DNA from: Oceaniglobus ichthyenteri
GTDB taxonomy: Bacteria > Pseudomonadota > Alphaproteobacteria > Rhodobacterales > Rhodobacteraceae
Assembly: GCF_003057885.1 (NCBI RefSeq)
Contig: NZ_QAGK01000011.1
Coordinates: forward strand, 55,817 to 119,816
Direction: 5' to 3'
Length of the DNA: 64,000 bases
Below the pieces are notes generated by a model that made no database searches, was not told where the DNA came from, and saw only the letters and a list, made by a program, of their open reading frames with translations. The position numbers and the translations under genes were made by a program. Positions 33,333 through 41,981 of the stretch are shown in pieces. The number at the start of each line of letters is the position of its first letter. The first letter of the stretch is position 1.

Positions 33333-35452
33333 CAACGGCCTGCCCTGCCTGCGCGACAATGCCCGACACAACGCCGATGGCCGAAGGGGGATTGCAGATA
33401 TCGCTGCCCACGATCCACTGTGCCGCCTGCATGCGCGCGGTGGAACAGGCATTGGCCGATGTTGACGGGGTGATTTCGGCGCGGGTGAACCTGGGTCTGA
33501 AACGGGTGCGGATCGAAACCGCACCCGGCGTCAGTGCCGCGCCCTGCCTGGCGGCAATCCGTGCGGCGGGCTATGACGCACTGGAGCTTGACGGCTCGGC
33601 CCTGGGTCAGGAAACCGACCCGACGGGGCGCAGATTGCTGATCGCCATGGGCGTATCAGGCTTTGCAATGATGAACGTGATGTTGCTGTCGGTTTCGGTG
33701 TGGTCTGGCGCCGATGTGGTGACGCGCGACATGTTCCACTGGATCTCGGCCGTGATTGCCGTGCCTGCCGTGGCCTATGCCGGGCGGCCGTTTTTCGATT
33801 CGGCGGTGTCGGCGTTGAAGGCCGGGCGGCTGAACATGGAGGTGCCGATATCCCTGGCCCTGATCCTGGCCACGGGGATGTCGATTTTTGAAACGGCGCA
33901 AAGCGGGCGGCATGCCTATTTCGATGCCGCGCTGTCGCTGACGTTTTTCCTGCTGATCGGGCGCTATCTTGATCACCGCACGCGTATTGCCGCCCGGTCG
34001 GCGGCGCGCGAATTGGCGGCGTTGGAGCCGTCGCGCGCCGACAAGATCACGGCGCGCGGCGTTGAAACCGTGCCGATTGCCGATGTTGCCTTGGGCGATA
34101 TCCTGCACATTCCCGCCGGAATGCGGGTGCCCACCGACGGGATCGTGACACGGGGCCACACCACCCTTGATCGTGGGTTGGTGACAGGCGAAAGCGCGCC
34201 TGTGGCGGCCGGTGTCGGCGATACCGTGGTCGCGGGCGAGGTCAACCTGACCGGTACGTTGGAAATGCGGGTGACGGCGGTGGGGGCCGACACGACATTG
34301 CGGCGCATGGCGGCAATGGTCGAAGTGGCCGAAAGCGCGCGCAACAAATATTCGGGTCTGGCCGATCGTGCGGCGGCGGTTTACGCGCCGGTCGTGCATA
34401 TCATGGCCTTGGTCGCATTGCTGGGCTGGTGGATGTACAGCGGTGATTTGCGGCTGTCGCTGAATATCGCGATTGCGGTGTTGATCATCACCTGCCCCTG
34501 CGCCCTTGGGCTGGCGGTGCCTGCGGTCAGCACCGCAGCGTCGGGCCGGTTGTTCCGTCAGGGGATATTGCTGAAAAACGCCACCGCGCTGGAGCGTTTG
34601 GCCGAGGTCGACTGTGTGGTGTTTGATAAAACCGGCACCCTGACCGATGGCGCCGCAGCGGCGCAAACCGGGCTGTCGCGCGATGAAATGTCGGTGCTCA
34701 AGGCGCTGGCGCTGGCCTCGTCCCACCCGGTGGCGCGGGGGTTGTTGGCCGGGTTGCCCGGCGATCTGCCTGCCGCCGATCTGGATCATATCGAAGAAAT
34801 CAGCGGCAATGGCGTGCAGGCCAGTTGGGATGGCACGCCGGTTGCCTTGGGGCGGGGCGCGTGGCTGAATACCATCGGCAACCCGACATTGAAAATCGGC
34901 ACGGCCACGCGGGCCCTGGCGACGGGCGAAACCATGCGTCTTGGCGTGGCCGAGGCCGTGCGCGGATTAAAGGCGGCCGGCGTGCAAACCATTCTGTTGA
35001 CCGGCGATACCGCCCATGCCGCCGACCGGATCGCGGCACGTGCCGGCATTGCCGATGTGCGCGCAGACATGCGCCCCGAAGACAAGGTGGCGGTGCTTGA
35101 CGCGCTCAAGGCCAATGGGCGAAAGGTGCTGATGGTTGGTGACGGGCTGAACGATACGCCCGCCTTGGCCAGTGCGTTTGTGTCGATGGCACCCGCCAGC
35201 GCGATGGATGTGGCCCGGGTGGTCAGCGACATGGTGTTGCTGAACCCCGATGTGGCGGTGTTGCCTGATGCGCTGGATCTGGCAAAGCGCGCGCGCAAAC
35301 GGATCGTTGAAAATTTCGCCACAGCCGCCATATATAATGTGGTGGCGGTGCCCTTGGCGCTGTTTGGCTTTTGCACCCCGCTGATGGCGGCTCTGGCGAT
35401 GTCCACATCCTCGATTTCGGTGCTTCTGAACGCTTTGAGGTTACGCAAATGA
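33329..35452 (+). CDS. ccoI: Copper-translocating P-type ATPase CcoI (FixI)
   Basis: The 707-aa protein has an N-terminal heavy-metal domain with the CxxC motif HCAAC near 32, eight membrane spans, the intramembrane TCPCALG motif near 387, the phosphorylation site FDKTGT near 432 and the hinge GDGLNDTPA near 605. It is the P1B ATPase that moves copper to the periplasm for CuB insertion in CcoN, rather than a detoxification pump, as shown by its place in ccoGHIS. Its stop overlaps the ccoS start (ATGA). Confidence 0.96.
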   Translation: MTTACPACATMPDTTPMAEGGLQISLPTIHCAACMRAVEQALADVDGVISARVNLGLKRVRIETAPGVSAAPCLAAIRAAGYDALELDGSALGQETDPTGRRLLIAMGVSGFAMMNVMLLSVSVWSGADVVTRDMFHWISAVIAVPAVAYAGRPFFDSAVSALKAGRLNMEVPISLALILATGMSIFETAQSGRHAYFDAALSLTFFLLIGRYLDHRTRIAARSAARELAALEPSRADKITARGVETVPIADVALGDILHIPAGMRVPTDGIVTRGHTTLDRGLVTGESAPVAAGVGDTVVAGEVNLTGTLEMRVTAVGADTTLRRMAAMVEVAESARNKYSGLADRAAAVYAPVVHIMALVALLGWWMYSGDLRLSLNIAIAVLIITCPCALGLAVPAVSTAASGRLFRQGILLKNATALERLAEVDCVVFDKTGTLTDGAAAAQTGLSRDEMSVLKALALASSHPVARGLLAGLPGDLPAADLDHIEEISGNGVQASWDGTPVALGRGAWLNTIGNPTLKIGTATRALATGETMRLGVAEAVRGLKAAGVQTILLTGDTAHAADRIAARAGIADVRADMRPEDKVAVLDALKANGRKVLMVGDGLNDTPALASAFVSMAPASAMDVARVVSDMVLLNPDVAVLPDALDLAKRARKRIVENFATAAIYNVVAVPLALFGFCTPLMAALAMSTSSISVLLNALRLRK

Positions 35453-35607
35453 ATATTCTGGTCGTTCTGGTTCCGGTTTCTTTGGCTTTGGGCACGATGT
35501 GGCTTGTCTGGTTTGTCTGGGCGTTGAAGAATGATCAGTTTGAGGATCTGGAAGGCGATGCACAGCGCATTCTGTTTGATGAGGATGATAACGCCCCAAA
35601 GGAATAA
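35449..35607 (+). CDS. ccoS: cbb3 oxidase maturation protein CcoS
   Basis: The 52-aa protein has one hydrophobic span (about 3-25) followed by the CcoS signature WALKNDQFEDLEGDAQRIL. It is needed for cofactor insertion into the oxidase. The ATG at 35449 overlaps the ccoI stop, and the stop TAA overlaps the next start by one base (TAATG). Confidence 0.94.
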   Translation: MNILVVLVPVSLALGTMWLVWFVWALKNDQFEDLEGDAQRILFDEDDNAPKE

Positions 35608-36035
35608 TGCCGGGCAATCCGTGGCGTTTGGTCAAGGGAATGTGTGATGATCATCAAAACGATACGCCCCCGGATCGCGGCCCTGTGCCACATGATCGCG
35701 ATCGCCTGATGCGCCCCGCCCCGCGATTTTTGCAAGGCGGCATCCCACTTCCGAAATCGGTGTTGTGGATGATTGTCGGGCTGTCGCTGTGCGCGGGGGT
35801 CTTGGGGTTTTCATTGGGCCGCGATATCGCCGCGCTCAGCGAAACCGAAGCAATTGCCGCCTATGCCACGATTTATGCCCAGGATACCGGGGGGGATATC
35901 AGCGATTGCGCCGCGATCCCCGGCAACGGTGCCGTCTGGTTAATTGTGCGCTGTGGAACCGGCGCGGCATTTCGCAGCTATCGCGTGGCGCGCGACGGTG
36001 GGCTGGTCAAGGGCGGCGGCGGGCCTTCGGCCTGA
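35607..36035 (+). CDS. Hypothetical single-span membrane protein after ccoS
   Basis: The 142-aa frame begins on the last base of the ccoS stop with AAAGGA 5 nt upstream, so it is translated as part of the ccoGHIS transcript. Residues 1-48 are polar with many Asp, Pro and Arg; one membrane span covers about 52-72; a small domain (about 75-135) with two cysteines (SDCAAIPG and VRCGTG) probably lies in the periplasm. I do not recognise a family. A later start at codon 35 is possible. Its position suggests a link to oxidase assembly, but nothing in the sequence proves it. Confidence 0.65.
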   Translation: MPGNPWRLVKGMCDDHQNDTPPDRGPVPHDRDRLMRPAPRFLQGGIPLPKSVLWMIVGLSLCAGVLGFSLGRDIAALSETEAIAAYATIYAQDTGGDISDCAAIPGNGAVWLIVRCGTGAAFRSYRVARDGGLVKGGGGPSA

Positions 36036-36048
36036 TCTTGCGGAAACA

Positions 36049-36085
36049 CCCGCGCCGCCGCTGTATCTGATTGAACTGGCGCGGG
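36049..36085. terminator. Possible hairpin between convergent genes
   Basis: CCCGCGCC and GGCGCGGG form an 8-bp perfect stem with a long 21-nt loop between the end of the ccoS-linked gene and the end of prs. There is no T-run; a terminator role is tentative. Confidence 0.3.
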
Positions 36086-36110
36086 CATCCTGGCGCGATT
36101 GGCCAAAGGC

Positions 36111-37127
36111 TCAATCGTTGTACATGCCTTCATAGATCGGGCCAAGTGTGTCGGGATCAAACAGGGATGACACGCTGGTGCCGTTCCAGATGTTCAGAAT
36201 CGCCTGGGTGAACATTGGCGCGGTGGGCACGATACGGATGTTGCCGGCGGATTTTACGGCGTCGGTGGGTTCAATGCTGTCGGTGATAACCAGCGATTTC
36301 ATCACCGATCCGGTGATCCGTTCGACTGCGGGGCCCGACAGCACGCCATGGGTGATATAGGAGTGCACCTCTTTTGCGCCGGCTTCGATCAACACTTCGG
36401 CGGCTTTGCACAATGTCCCGGCGGTGTCGCAGATATCATCGACAATCAGGCACACCTTGTCGGTCACATCGCCGATCACGGTCATTTCGGCCACTTCGCC
36501 GGCCTTTTCGCGGCGTTTATCGACGATGGCCAGCGGGCTGCCCACCCGTTGGGCCAATTCGCGGGCCCGGGCCACGCCGCCCACATCGGGCGAAACGATC
36601 ATCATCTCATCCATCCGGCCCTTGAACTGATGTTTGATATCCAGGGCAAAAACCGGCGAGGCATAAAGGTTATCCACCGGAATATCAAAGAACCCCTGAA
36701 TTTGCGCGGCGTGCAGATCCATGGTCAGAACCCGTTCGATGCCTGCCTCAACGATCATGTTGGCAACCAGTTTGGCGGTGATCGGCGTGCGCGCCTTGGT
36801 GCGGCGATCCTGACGGGCATAGCCGAAATAGGGGATCACGGCGGTGATGCGCGCTGCCGAAGACCGGCGCAGCGCGTCGGCCATGATCAGCAACTCCATG
36901 AGATTGTCATTGGCCGGATTCGATGTAGGCTGAATGATGAACATATCTTCGCCACGGACATTCTCGAACACTTCGACAAAGATTTCCGCGTCGTTGAACC
37001 GTTCGACCCGGGCATCCAGCAACTTTGTGCTCATTCCGCGGTGCATCGACATGCGGCGCGCGATGGCTGTTGAAAGAGTGCGATTGGCATTGCCCGAGAT
37101 CAACTTGGGTTCGGATATGGCTGGCAT
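36111..37127 (-). CDS. prs: Ribose-phosphate pyrophosphokinase
   Basis: The protein is 338 aa from the ATG at 37127, where the family start [12 protein letters not shown] follows at once; codons further upstream add an unrelated tail. Visible blocks are [43 protein letters not shown] (ATP site), [15 protein letters not shown] and the PRPP loop [10 protein letters not shown]. It makes PRPP from ribose 5-phosphate and ATP for nucleotide, His and Trp synthesis. It is slightly longer than the usual 310-320 aa. It is monocistronic and divergent from the isomerase gene. Confidence 0.97.
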   Translation of the reverse strand: MPAISEPKLISGNANRTLSTAIARRMSMHRGMSTKLLDARVERFNDAEIFVEVFENVRGEDMFIIQPTSNPANDNLMELLIMADALRRSSAARITAVIPYFGYARQDRRTKARTPITAKLVANMIVEAGIERVLTMDLHAAQIQGFFDIPVDNLYASPVFALDIKHQFKGRMDEMMIVSPDVGGVARARELAQRVGSPLAIVDKRREKAGEVAEMTVIGDVTDKVCLIVDDICDTAGTLCKAAEVLIEAGAKEVHSYITHGVLSGPAVERITGSVMKSLVITDSIEPTDAVKSAGNIRIVPTAPMFTQAILNIWNGTSVSSLFDPDTLGPIYEGMYND

Positions 37128-37233
37128 GAGAGGGGTTCCCGTGGTGGCATTCCATGACGGAATCGTGACGTTGACACCGCTTAGCATGGGGTTAGGGTGA
37201 CGCAAACCTTTTGGCGGCTGGGAATGACGAAAA

Positions 37234-37827
37234 ATGGCACATATCGACTATTTCTTTGCAACAACTTCGCCCTATACCTATCTGGCGGGCACCCGGCTGG
37301 AAGAGATCGCACAGCGCCACGGTGCGACGATCACCTATAAACCGGTGGACATGATGCAGGTTTTTGCACGCACGGGCGGTGCCGCGCCCAAAGATCGCCA
37401 TATCTCACGACAGGAATATCGGCTGATGGATCTGGCGCGGTCAGCGCAGTTTCTTGAGATGCCGATCAATCTGAAGCCGGCCCATTGGCCCACCAACATG
37501 GCCCCGTCGGCCTATGCGATCATTGCCGCGCAATCGGCGGGCACCGGCGATGTCGGGGCGTTGGTTCATGCATTCACCCGCGCCTGTTGGGCCGAAGAAT
37601 TGGACATTGCCGATGACACCGTCATTCGCGATTGTCTGACGGCGTCGGGGTTTGACCCTGATTTGGCCAACTCGGGGTTGTTGGCAGGGGCCGAAACCTA
37701 TGCCGCGAATACCGAACAGGCAGTGGCGCGGGGCGTGTTTGGCGCACCATTCTATATTACCGATGATGATGCGCGGTTCTGGGGCGGTGATCGGCTGGCC
37801 CATCTGGATGCGCATCTGGCGGGGTAA
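37234..37827 (+). CDS. DsbA-fold 2-hydroxychromene-2-carboxylate isomerase family protein
   Basis: The 197-aa protein has the kappa-class GST/HCCA isomerase fold: [15 protein letters not shown] at the N-terminus with the serine that activates glutathione (SPYTYL), a helical insert, and [23 protein letters not shown] at the C-terminus with the cis-proline. In naphthalene degradation this fold isomerises hydroxychromene carboxylate, but most genomic copies have no known substrate. It stands alone between prs and the threonine aldolase gene. Confidence 0.87.
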   Translation: MAHIDYFFATTSPYTYLAGTRLEEIAQRHGATITYKPVDMMQVFARTGGAAPKDRHISRQEYRLMDLARSAQFLEMPINLKPAHWPTNMAPSAYAIIAAQSAGTGDVGALVHAFTRACWAEELDIADDTVIRDCLTASGFDPDLANSGLLAGAETYAANTEQAVARGVFGAPFYITDDDARFWGGDRLAHLDAHLAG

Positions 37828-37840
37828 GCGGGCGGGTTGG

Positions 37841-38863
37841 TTACAACAGCGCGATGAACCGATCAATCAGGGTCGGATCAATCGACCAATCACACACCAG
37901 ACGGGCGCGAAATGTGCCATCCGCGGTTTCATCGGCAAAATATACAGCCCCGGCTTTTTGCAAACGGGCATGGGTTTGTGCGGGCAGATCGACGAACATC
38001 ATGTTGCCCGGCACCGAATAGTTCAGCGTCAGGCCCGCCGCACGCAGCCCATCGGCCAAACGGGCCGCATTCGCGTTGGCCGCCCGCGCCATGGTCAGCC
38101 ACAGATCATCTGTCAGATAGGCGTGCATTTGCGCGCTGAGATAGCGGTGTTTTGAAAACAGATGCGCGCCACGTTTGCGGCGCAGTTCAAATTCCCATGC
38201 CTTGGCGGGGTCGAATATCACCGCGGCCTCAACCCCCAGCAATCCATTTTTGGTGCCGCCAAACGACAGGGTATCAACCCCCAATCGCCAGGTCATATCG
38301 GCAGGCGTGCAATTCAGCGCGGCGATGGCATTGGCAAACCGTGCCCCGTCCATATGCACCGGTAGTCCGTGATCGCGGGCCACATCGGTAAGGTCGGATA
38401 ATTCCGCCAGGCTGTGCAAGGTGCCGGATTCGGTCAGCTGCGTAATCGTCAGTGGGCCGGGTTGCACCCCGTGCACCACCCCGCGCGGATGTTGCGCGAT
38501 GGCCGCTTTCAGGGCCTCGGGTGTCATTTTACCATCAACCGTTGCGACCTGCGACAATTTCGCGCCGCCGGTGTAAAATTCCGGCGCGCCGCATTCATCG
38601 ACATCGACATGGGCGGCATCGGCGCAAAACACCGTATCCCATGGCTGTGCCATGATACCCAGCAACAAGGCATTGGCAGCGGTGCCCGTGCCCACAAGAT
38701 AAACCGCCGCTTCGGGGGCTTCGAACAGATCGCGGATCTGATCGCGCACCTGATCCATCATCGCATCATTGCCGTATCCCGCAGAAAACCCCTGATTGGC
38801 GGCGGTCAATGCCTCCATCACCGCAGGGTGGGCCGGGCCCGCATTATCAGAGGCGAAAAACAT
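37841..38863 (-). CDS. ltaE: Low-specificity L-threonine aldolase
   Basis: The protein is 340 aa from the ATG at 38863. PLP-fold landmarks are FASDNAGPAHPAV at the start, His85 stacking on PLP, HMDGARFANAIAAL with Asp172, and the Schiff-base Lys205 in LSFGGTKNGLLG. It cleaves threonine and related 3-hydroxy amino acids to glycine and an aldehyde. The start overlaps the ycgN-like stop by one base (TGATG), so it is coupled to the ribF-ycgN pair. Confidence 0.93.
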   Translation of the reverse strand: MFFASDNAGPAHPAVMEALTAANQGFSAGYGNDAMMDQVRDQIRDLFEAPEAAVYLVGTGTAANALLLGIMAQPWDTVFCADAAHVDVDECGAPEFYTGGAKLSQVATVDGKMTPEALKAAIAQHPRGVVHGVQPGPLTITQLTESGTLHSLAELSDLTDVARDHGLPVHMDGARFANAIAALNCTPADMTWRLGVDTLSFGGTKNGLLGVEAAVIFDPAKAWEFELRRKRGAHLFSKHRYLSAQMHAYLTDDLWLTMARAANANAARLADGLRAAGLTLNYSVPGNMMFVDLPAQTHARLQKAGAVYFADETADGTFRARLVCDWSIDPTLIDRFIALL

Positions 38864-39333
38864 CAGGTTGGCTCCTCGATGATATAATTTTCCCATTCTT
38901 CTTCGGGCACTTCGAATTCCGGAATTGTGAATCCCTGCACCGACACGCCCGCATCATGAACCGACTGCGCCGTGCCGGAAATCAGCGGGTGCCAATGAAA
39001 CAGCTGTTTGCCCTCGTGCAACAGGCGATAGGCACAGGTTGTCGGCATCCAATAGGCGTTCTTGCCGATATTGCCGGGGGTCAGGGTGATGCATTCGGGT
39101 ACGAATTGATGGCGGATCGGGTATTGCGAACAATGGCAGCTTTCCCCATCCAACAGGCGACAGGCCACGCGCGTCAGGGCGACTTCGCCGGTGTCCTCAT
39201 CCTCAAGCTTGTTCAGGCAGCATTTGCCGCAGCCGTCGCACAGGGCCTCCCATTCCTTTTTCGACATGTTTTTCAGGGGGATACGTTCCCAAAACCGGTC
39301 ACGCAGGCCATCGCGGTTGATCGGGTCAGACAT
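38863..39333 (-). CDS. YcgN/YkgJ family cysteine cluster protein (UPF0260)
   Basis: The 156-aa protein begins RFWERIPLKNMSKKEWEALC and contains the cysteine cluster CDGCGKCCLNKLED followed by ACRLLDGESCHCSQY and CITLTPGN, the pattern of YcgN (probable zinc or iron-sulfur binding). Its function is unknown across the family. It overlaps the ribF stop by 8 bp and the aldolase start by 1 bp. Confidence 0.93.
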   Translation of the reverse strand: MSDPINRDGLRDRFWERIPLKNMSKKEWEALCDGCGKCCLNKLEDEDTGEVALTRVACRLLDGESCHCSQYPIRHQFVPECITLTPGNIGKNAYWMPTTCAYRLLHEGKQLFHWHPLISGTAQSVHDAGVSVQGFTIPEFEVPEEEWENYIIEEPT

Positions 39334-40264
39334 TGGCCAAAATCGCGCGCGCCTGGGCGCTGTCGGCGTCCATTTGGGTGATCAGGGCTTGCAGGCTGTC
39401 GAATTTCTCTTCGCCGCGCAGATATTCAACCAGGGCAACCGACAGGTGGGCACCATAAAGATCGCCTTTGAAATCGAACAGGAAGGTTTCGATATTGGGT
39501 TCGTTATTGCCAAACATCGGCCGCACCCCGATTGAGCTGACAGCGTCATAACTGCCCTGATGCGAGCCGGTCAGAACATCAACCTTGACCGCGTAAACGC
39601 CAAATTTAGGCGGGTGCAGTCCGGCGATCGACATGTTCGCGGTGGGATAGCCCAATTCACGGCCACGTTGCTGGCCACGAATCACCGCGCCTTCGATCCG
39701 GTGCAGATGGCCCAGCATCGCGGCGGCGTCACGGGGTTTGCCGGCGCTCAACGCTTCGCGAATCCGGGTTGATGACACGGCGCCCTGATCGGCCTGAAGC
39801 AATGGCGCAATGGTCACACCAAACCCCATTTCAGCGCCATAGGTTTGCAGATCGGCGGCGGTGCCCGCGCGCCCCTGACCAAAACAGAAATCAGCACCCA
39901 CCACCACATGGGACAGGCCCAATCCATCGGCAATCACCTGACGCGCAAACCCATCGGGCGTCAGGGCGGCAAGGCCGCGATTAAAGGCGATTTCATACAA
40001 TCGTTCGATGCCCAGCTTTGCCAGCCGGTTTGCCTTTGCCTCGGCGTTCATCAGGCGAAAGGGCGGGGCATCGGGGGCAAACACCTGCCGTGGGTGGGGT
40101 TCGAACGTCAGAATGCCCAAGGGCCGGTTGAGCCGTGTGGCATGGGTGCGGGCAATATCAATGACCGCCCGATGGCCCGTATGCACGCCATCGAAATTCC
40201 CGATTGCAACGCTGGCGCCGCGATCCTGGGGTGAAATAAACTGATAATCACGGATAATTCGCAT
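39326..40264 (-). CDS. ribF: Bifunctional riboflavin kinase / FAD synthetase
   Basis: The protein is 312 aa from the ATG at 40264; a GTG two codons upstream is an alternative. The N-terminal FMN adenylyltransferase domain (about 15-185) has GNFDGVHTGHR, LTFEPHPRQVF, VVGADFCFGQGRAG and SSTRIREAL; the C-terminal riboflavin kinase domain (about 190-310) has RGRELGYPTANM and NIETFLFDFKGDLYG. It makes FMN and FAD. It leads a three-gene run with ycgN-like and ltaE. Confidence 0.96.
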   Translation of the reverse strand: MRIIRDYQFISPQDRGASVAIGNFDGVHTGHRAVIDIARTHATRLNRPLGILTFEPHPRQVFAPDAPPFRLMNAEAKANRLAKLGIERLYEIAFNRGLAALTPDGFARQVIADGLGLSHVVVGADFCFGQGRAGTAADLQTYGAEMGFGVTIAPLLQADQGAVSSTRIREALSAGKPRDAAAMLGHLHRIEGAVIRGQQRGRELGYPTANMSIAGLHPPKFGVYAVKVDVLTGSHQGSYDAVSSIGVRPMFGNNEPNIETFLFDFKGDLYGAHLSVALVEYLRGEEKFDSLQALITQMDADSAQARAILANV

Positions 40265-40303
40265 GCGCACCGGATAGCGGGGCAGGCGCGGCGGCGCAAG
40301 CGG

Positions 40304-40747
40304 TCAGTCGAACTTGCGCGAGGGGGCCAAAACCGTGGCTTCGCCTTTCAAAACCGGTTTGCCGTCAATCAGGCATTTGGTTTCAAGCTGTACCCGACGT
40401 TTGGCGTAATCAATCGCCAGAACCGATACTTCGGCGCGCACCACATCGCCGGGGCGCACCGGGGCGAGAAATTTCAACGATTGCCCCAGATAGACGGTGC
40501 CATGCCCCGGCAGTTGTTCGCCAATCACCGCCGAGATCAGACCGGCCGTCAGCATGCCATGGGCGATTCGCCCTTCAAAGATGGTGTCGCGGGCGTAATC
40601 ATCATCCATGTGAACCGGATTATAATCGGTACTGACCTCGGCAAATAATTCAATGTCGCGGTCGGTGATTTGCTTGGTCAGATGCCGCATCATCCCGACT
40701 TCCAGATCTTCAATGCAGATTGTTCCCCGTGGCATGTTATCAAGCAT
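40304..40747 (-). CDS. MaoC-like hot-dog dehydratase
   Basis: The protein is 147 aa from the ATG at 40747 with GGAGGGG 7 nt upstream. It has the hydratase-2 motif: a strand EVSTDYNPVHMDDDYARDT with the catalytic Asp-His pair, followed by GRIAHGMLTAGLISAVIGEQLPG. Such R-specific enoyl-CoA hydratases act in fatty-acid or polyhydroxyalkanoate metabolism. It is separated from ribF by 39 bp and may head that transcript. Confidence 0.9.
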   Translation of the reverse strand: MLDNMPRGTICIEDLEVGMMRHLTKQITDRDIELFAEVSTDYNPVHMDDDYARDTIFEGRIAHGMLTAGLISAVIGEQLPGHGTVYLGQSLKFLAPVRPGDVVRAEVSVLAIDYAKRRVQLETKCLIDGKPVLKGEATVLAPSRKFD

Positions 40748-41001
40748 TGAAACCCCTCCGCGCAATAAAGCGACACGTTTTGACTTTATGAGGTAACAAT
40801 ATTACTTTGCAGGTGCAGAAATCAAGAAAAATCTGAACCCGTTTTCTGCCTTGAACATTCATCAAGCCACGATTGGCGAACCTGAGAGGTTGGGCAATGC
40901 CCATACCCCGCCGCGTTTGCGCACCTGCCGCGCAATTTTTCTGCGCATGCAGCATGAAGCCGCGTGCGCGCAGAGCATCAAGATGAATTATACGAAAGGG
41001 C
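40748..41001. other. Intergenic region before the island
   Basis: This 254-bp stretch between the MaoC gene start and the left att repeat holds the MaoC promoter region (AT-rich around 40780-40860). I see no gene and no clear repeat in it. Confidence 0.4.
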
Positions 41002-41025
41002 TGGAGCGGGCGGCGGGAATCGAAC
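41002..41025. repeat. Left attachment repeat (copy of tRNA-Gly 3' end)
   Basis: These 24 bp equal the last 24 bp (including CCA) of the tRNA-Gly gene at 46579-46652 on the same strand. Beyond 41025 the match stops abruptly, as expected for an att core created by integration. Confidence 0.88.
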
Positions 41026-41089
41026 TCGAACGGATTGAGTGTTGATTAGCAGCGATAATGCGCATTAGCTATTGTGTATGCGCCTGTAT

Positions 41090-41112
41090 TGCGTAGCAAA
41101 ATGTGAAGCAAA
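41090..41112. repeat. Arm-type repeat, left end of island
   Basis: TGCGTAGCAAAATGTGAAGC followed by AAA matches 20 of 23 bases with 46458-46480 near the right end. Each copy holds two imperfect GTAGCA/GAAGCA words, which fit arm-binding sites of the island integrase. Confidence 0.6.
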
Positions 41113-41118
41113 TATAAC

Positions 41119-41301
41119 ATGGTGAACCCAGACTTCCTACCCAGCAGAATGACGGCCCCGGCCCCGGCGCCGAAGGTGCTGGTCTTAAGGCGTGCTGACC
41201 GAGACGTAGTTGATTTTTTTCGCGCCGATGGCCCTGGGCACCTCTCAAGGATGCACGCGGTTTTGCGGGCATCTGTTGATGCTGCGAGGGCGGCGCAATG
41301 A
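41119..41301 (+). CDS. BrnA-like antitoxin C-terminal domain, orphan
   Basis: The 60-aa frame contains the BrnA-type ribbon-helix-helix core: VLVLRRADRDVVDFFRADG, then GPGHLSRMHAVLRASVDA. In complete BrnA proteins (about 80-100 aa) this is the C-terminal DNA-binding and dimer domain, with an N-terminal part that wraps the BrnT toxin. Here the N-terminal part is short and no BrnT gene precedes it; it starts shortly after the left att site. It is either a solitary regulator or a remnant left by integration. No strong Shine-Dalgarno sequence is seen. Confidence 0.55.
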   Translation: MVNPDFLPSRMTAPAPAPKVLVLRRADRDVVDFFRADGPGHLSRMHAVLRASVDAARAAQ

Positions 41302-41678
41302 CCCGCCCCACCGACGCCAACTCCGTTGCGGCAGACGCGCACTATGATCGACCCGAGGCTATCGGCCACGATGATGGCGAGACGTGCAATCGCGTGGTCT
41401 AGCCGGCTGAGGGCGCGCCACGCGGGTATCCCCGAGCGCGGGATTTACGACAATAAGCGAACCGCAGTTGACCGCGGGTCGCGGGAAGGAGCTAAAGTCA
41501 ACATGCTAAGTTACTTATCAGTTGCTGGCGACGTTTTCAACGGTTGCGGAAGGGTGGTTTCGCATCGTTTTCGCGTGCGACTCGTCAAACGTTGACACAG
41601 CGTTGACACAAAATGCGCAAGCAAAAGCCCGACTGTTTTGGTCGGGATTTAAGCTTTTGATTTAGCGCTATTTTTTGA
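41302..41678. other. Non-coding or degenerate island DNA
   Basis: No frame here is convincing. Two direct repeats of GTTGACACA occur at about 41591-41610 and a hairpin CCCGAC/GTCGGG (41628-41646) with flanking A and T runs looks like a terminator. Both resemble the end of a lost integrative element. Confidence 0.4.
41628..41650. terminator. Possible terminator hairpin in the island
   Basis: CCCGAC and GTCGGG pair over a 7-nt loop, with AAAAG before and ATTT after, so it can terminate in either direction. The gene it once served is not preserved. Confidence 0.4.
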
Positions 41679-41722
41679 TTGCGGGAGTAGGATTTGAACC
41701 TACGACCTTCAGGTTGTGAGCC
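41679..41722 (-). pseudogene. 3' half of a tRNA-fMet gene (fossil attachment site)
   Basis: The minus strand reads the anticodon arm, variable loop, T arm and acceptor 3' strand of an alphaproteobacterial initiator tRNA (GGCTCACAACCTGAAGGTC, then GTAGGTTCAAATCCTAC, then the CGCAA end). The 5' half is missing, and the anticodon CAT has become CAC. It cannot be a working tRNA. Fragments of a tRNA 3' half are the usual scar of an element that integrates there. Flanking repeated GTTGACACA (about 41591-41610) and GTTGATGT (about 41862-41880) words look like its arm sites. Confidence 0.75.
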
Positions 41723-41981
41723 GAAATCTCTACAATTACAATAACTTACGAAAAACAAATACTTAGCTGCCAAGCCTTTGATTGAGCGATATTTTCACTT
41801 TTGCAAGCATCAGCACTCGCACGGATTTACCGGCAAAACCTGCGCGAAATACGCAGTCGCAGGTTGATGTGGCGTTGATGTAAGCTGACCGGTGGTGCAC
41901 TGGTCATAATCGGTTTCGGCCTATTGCGGACGTTGGGTTTAAGCCTCCATGAATTTGCGCTTACTACAACTGGGGCCCGGC
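41723..41981. other. Non-coding island DNA
   Basis: No gene is supported. The stretch includes repeated GTTGATGT words near 41862-41880, spaced like those at 41591-41610, and the region downstream of the ATPase gene. Confidence 0.4.

Noticed and set aside
41326..41595. 89-codon plus-strand frame in the island
   Set aside because: No recognisable domain, no ribosome site, and it runs into the repeated GTTGACACA words.
41585..41885. CRISPR-like repeats
   Set aside because: The repeated words are 8-10 bp, only two per site and tandem, without regular spacers; they fit integrase arm sites better. No CRISPR array was seen elsewhere in the window.
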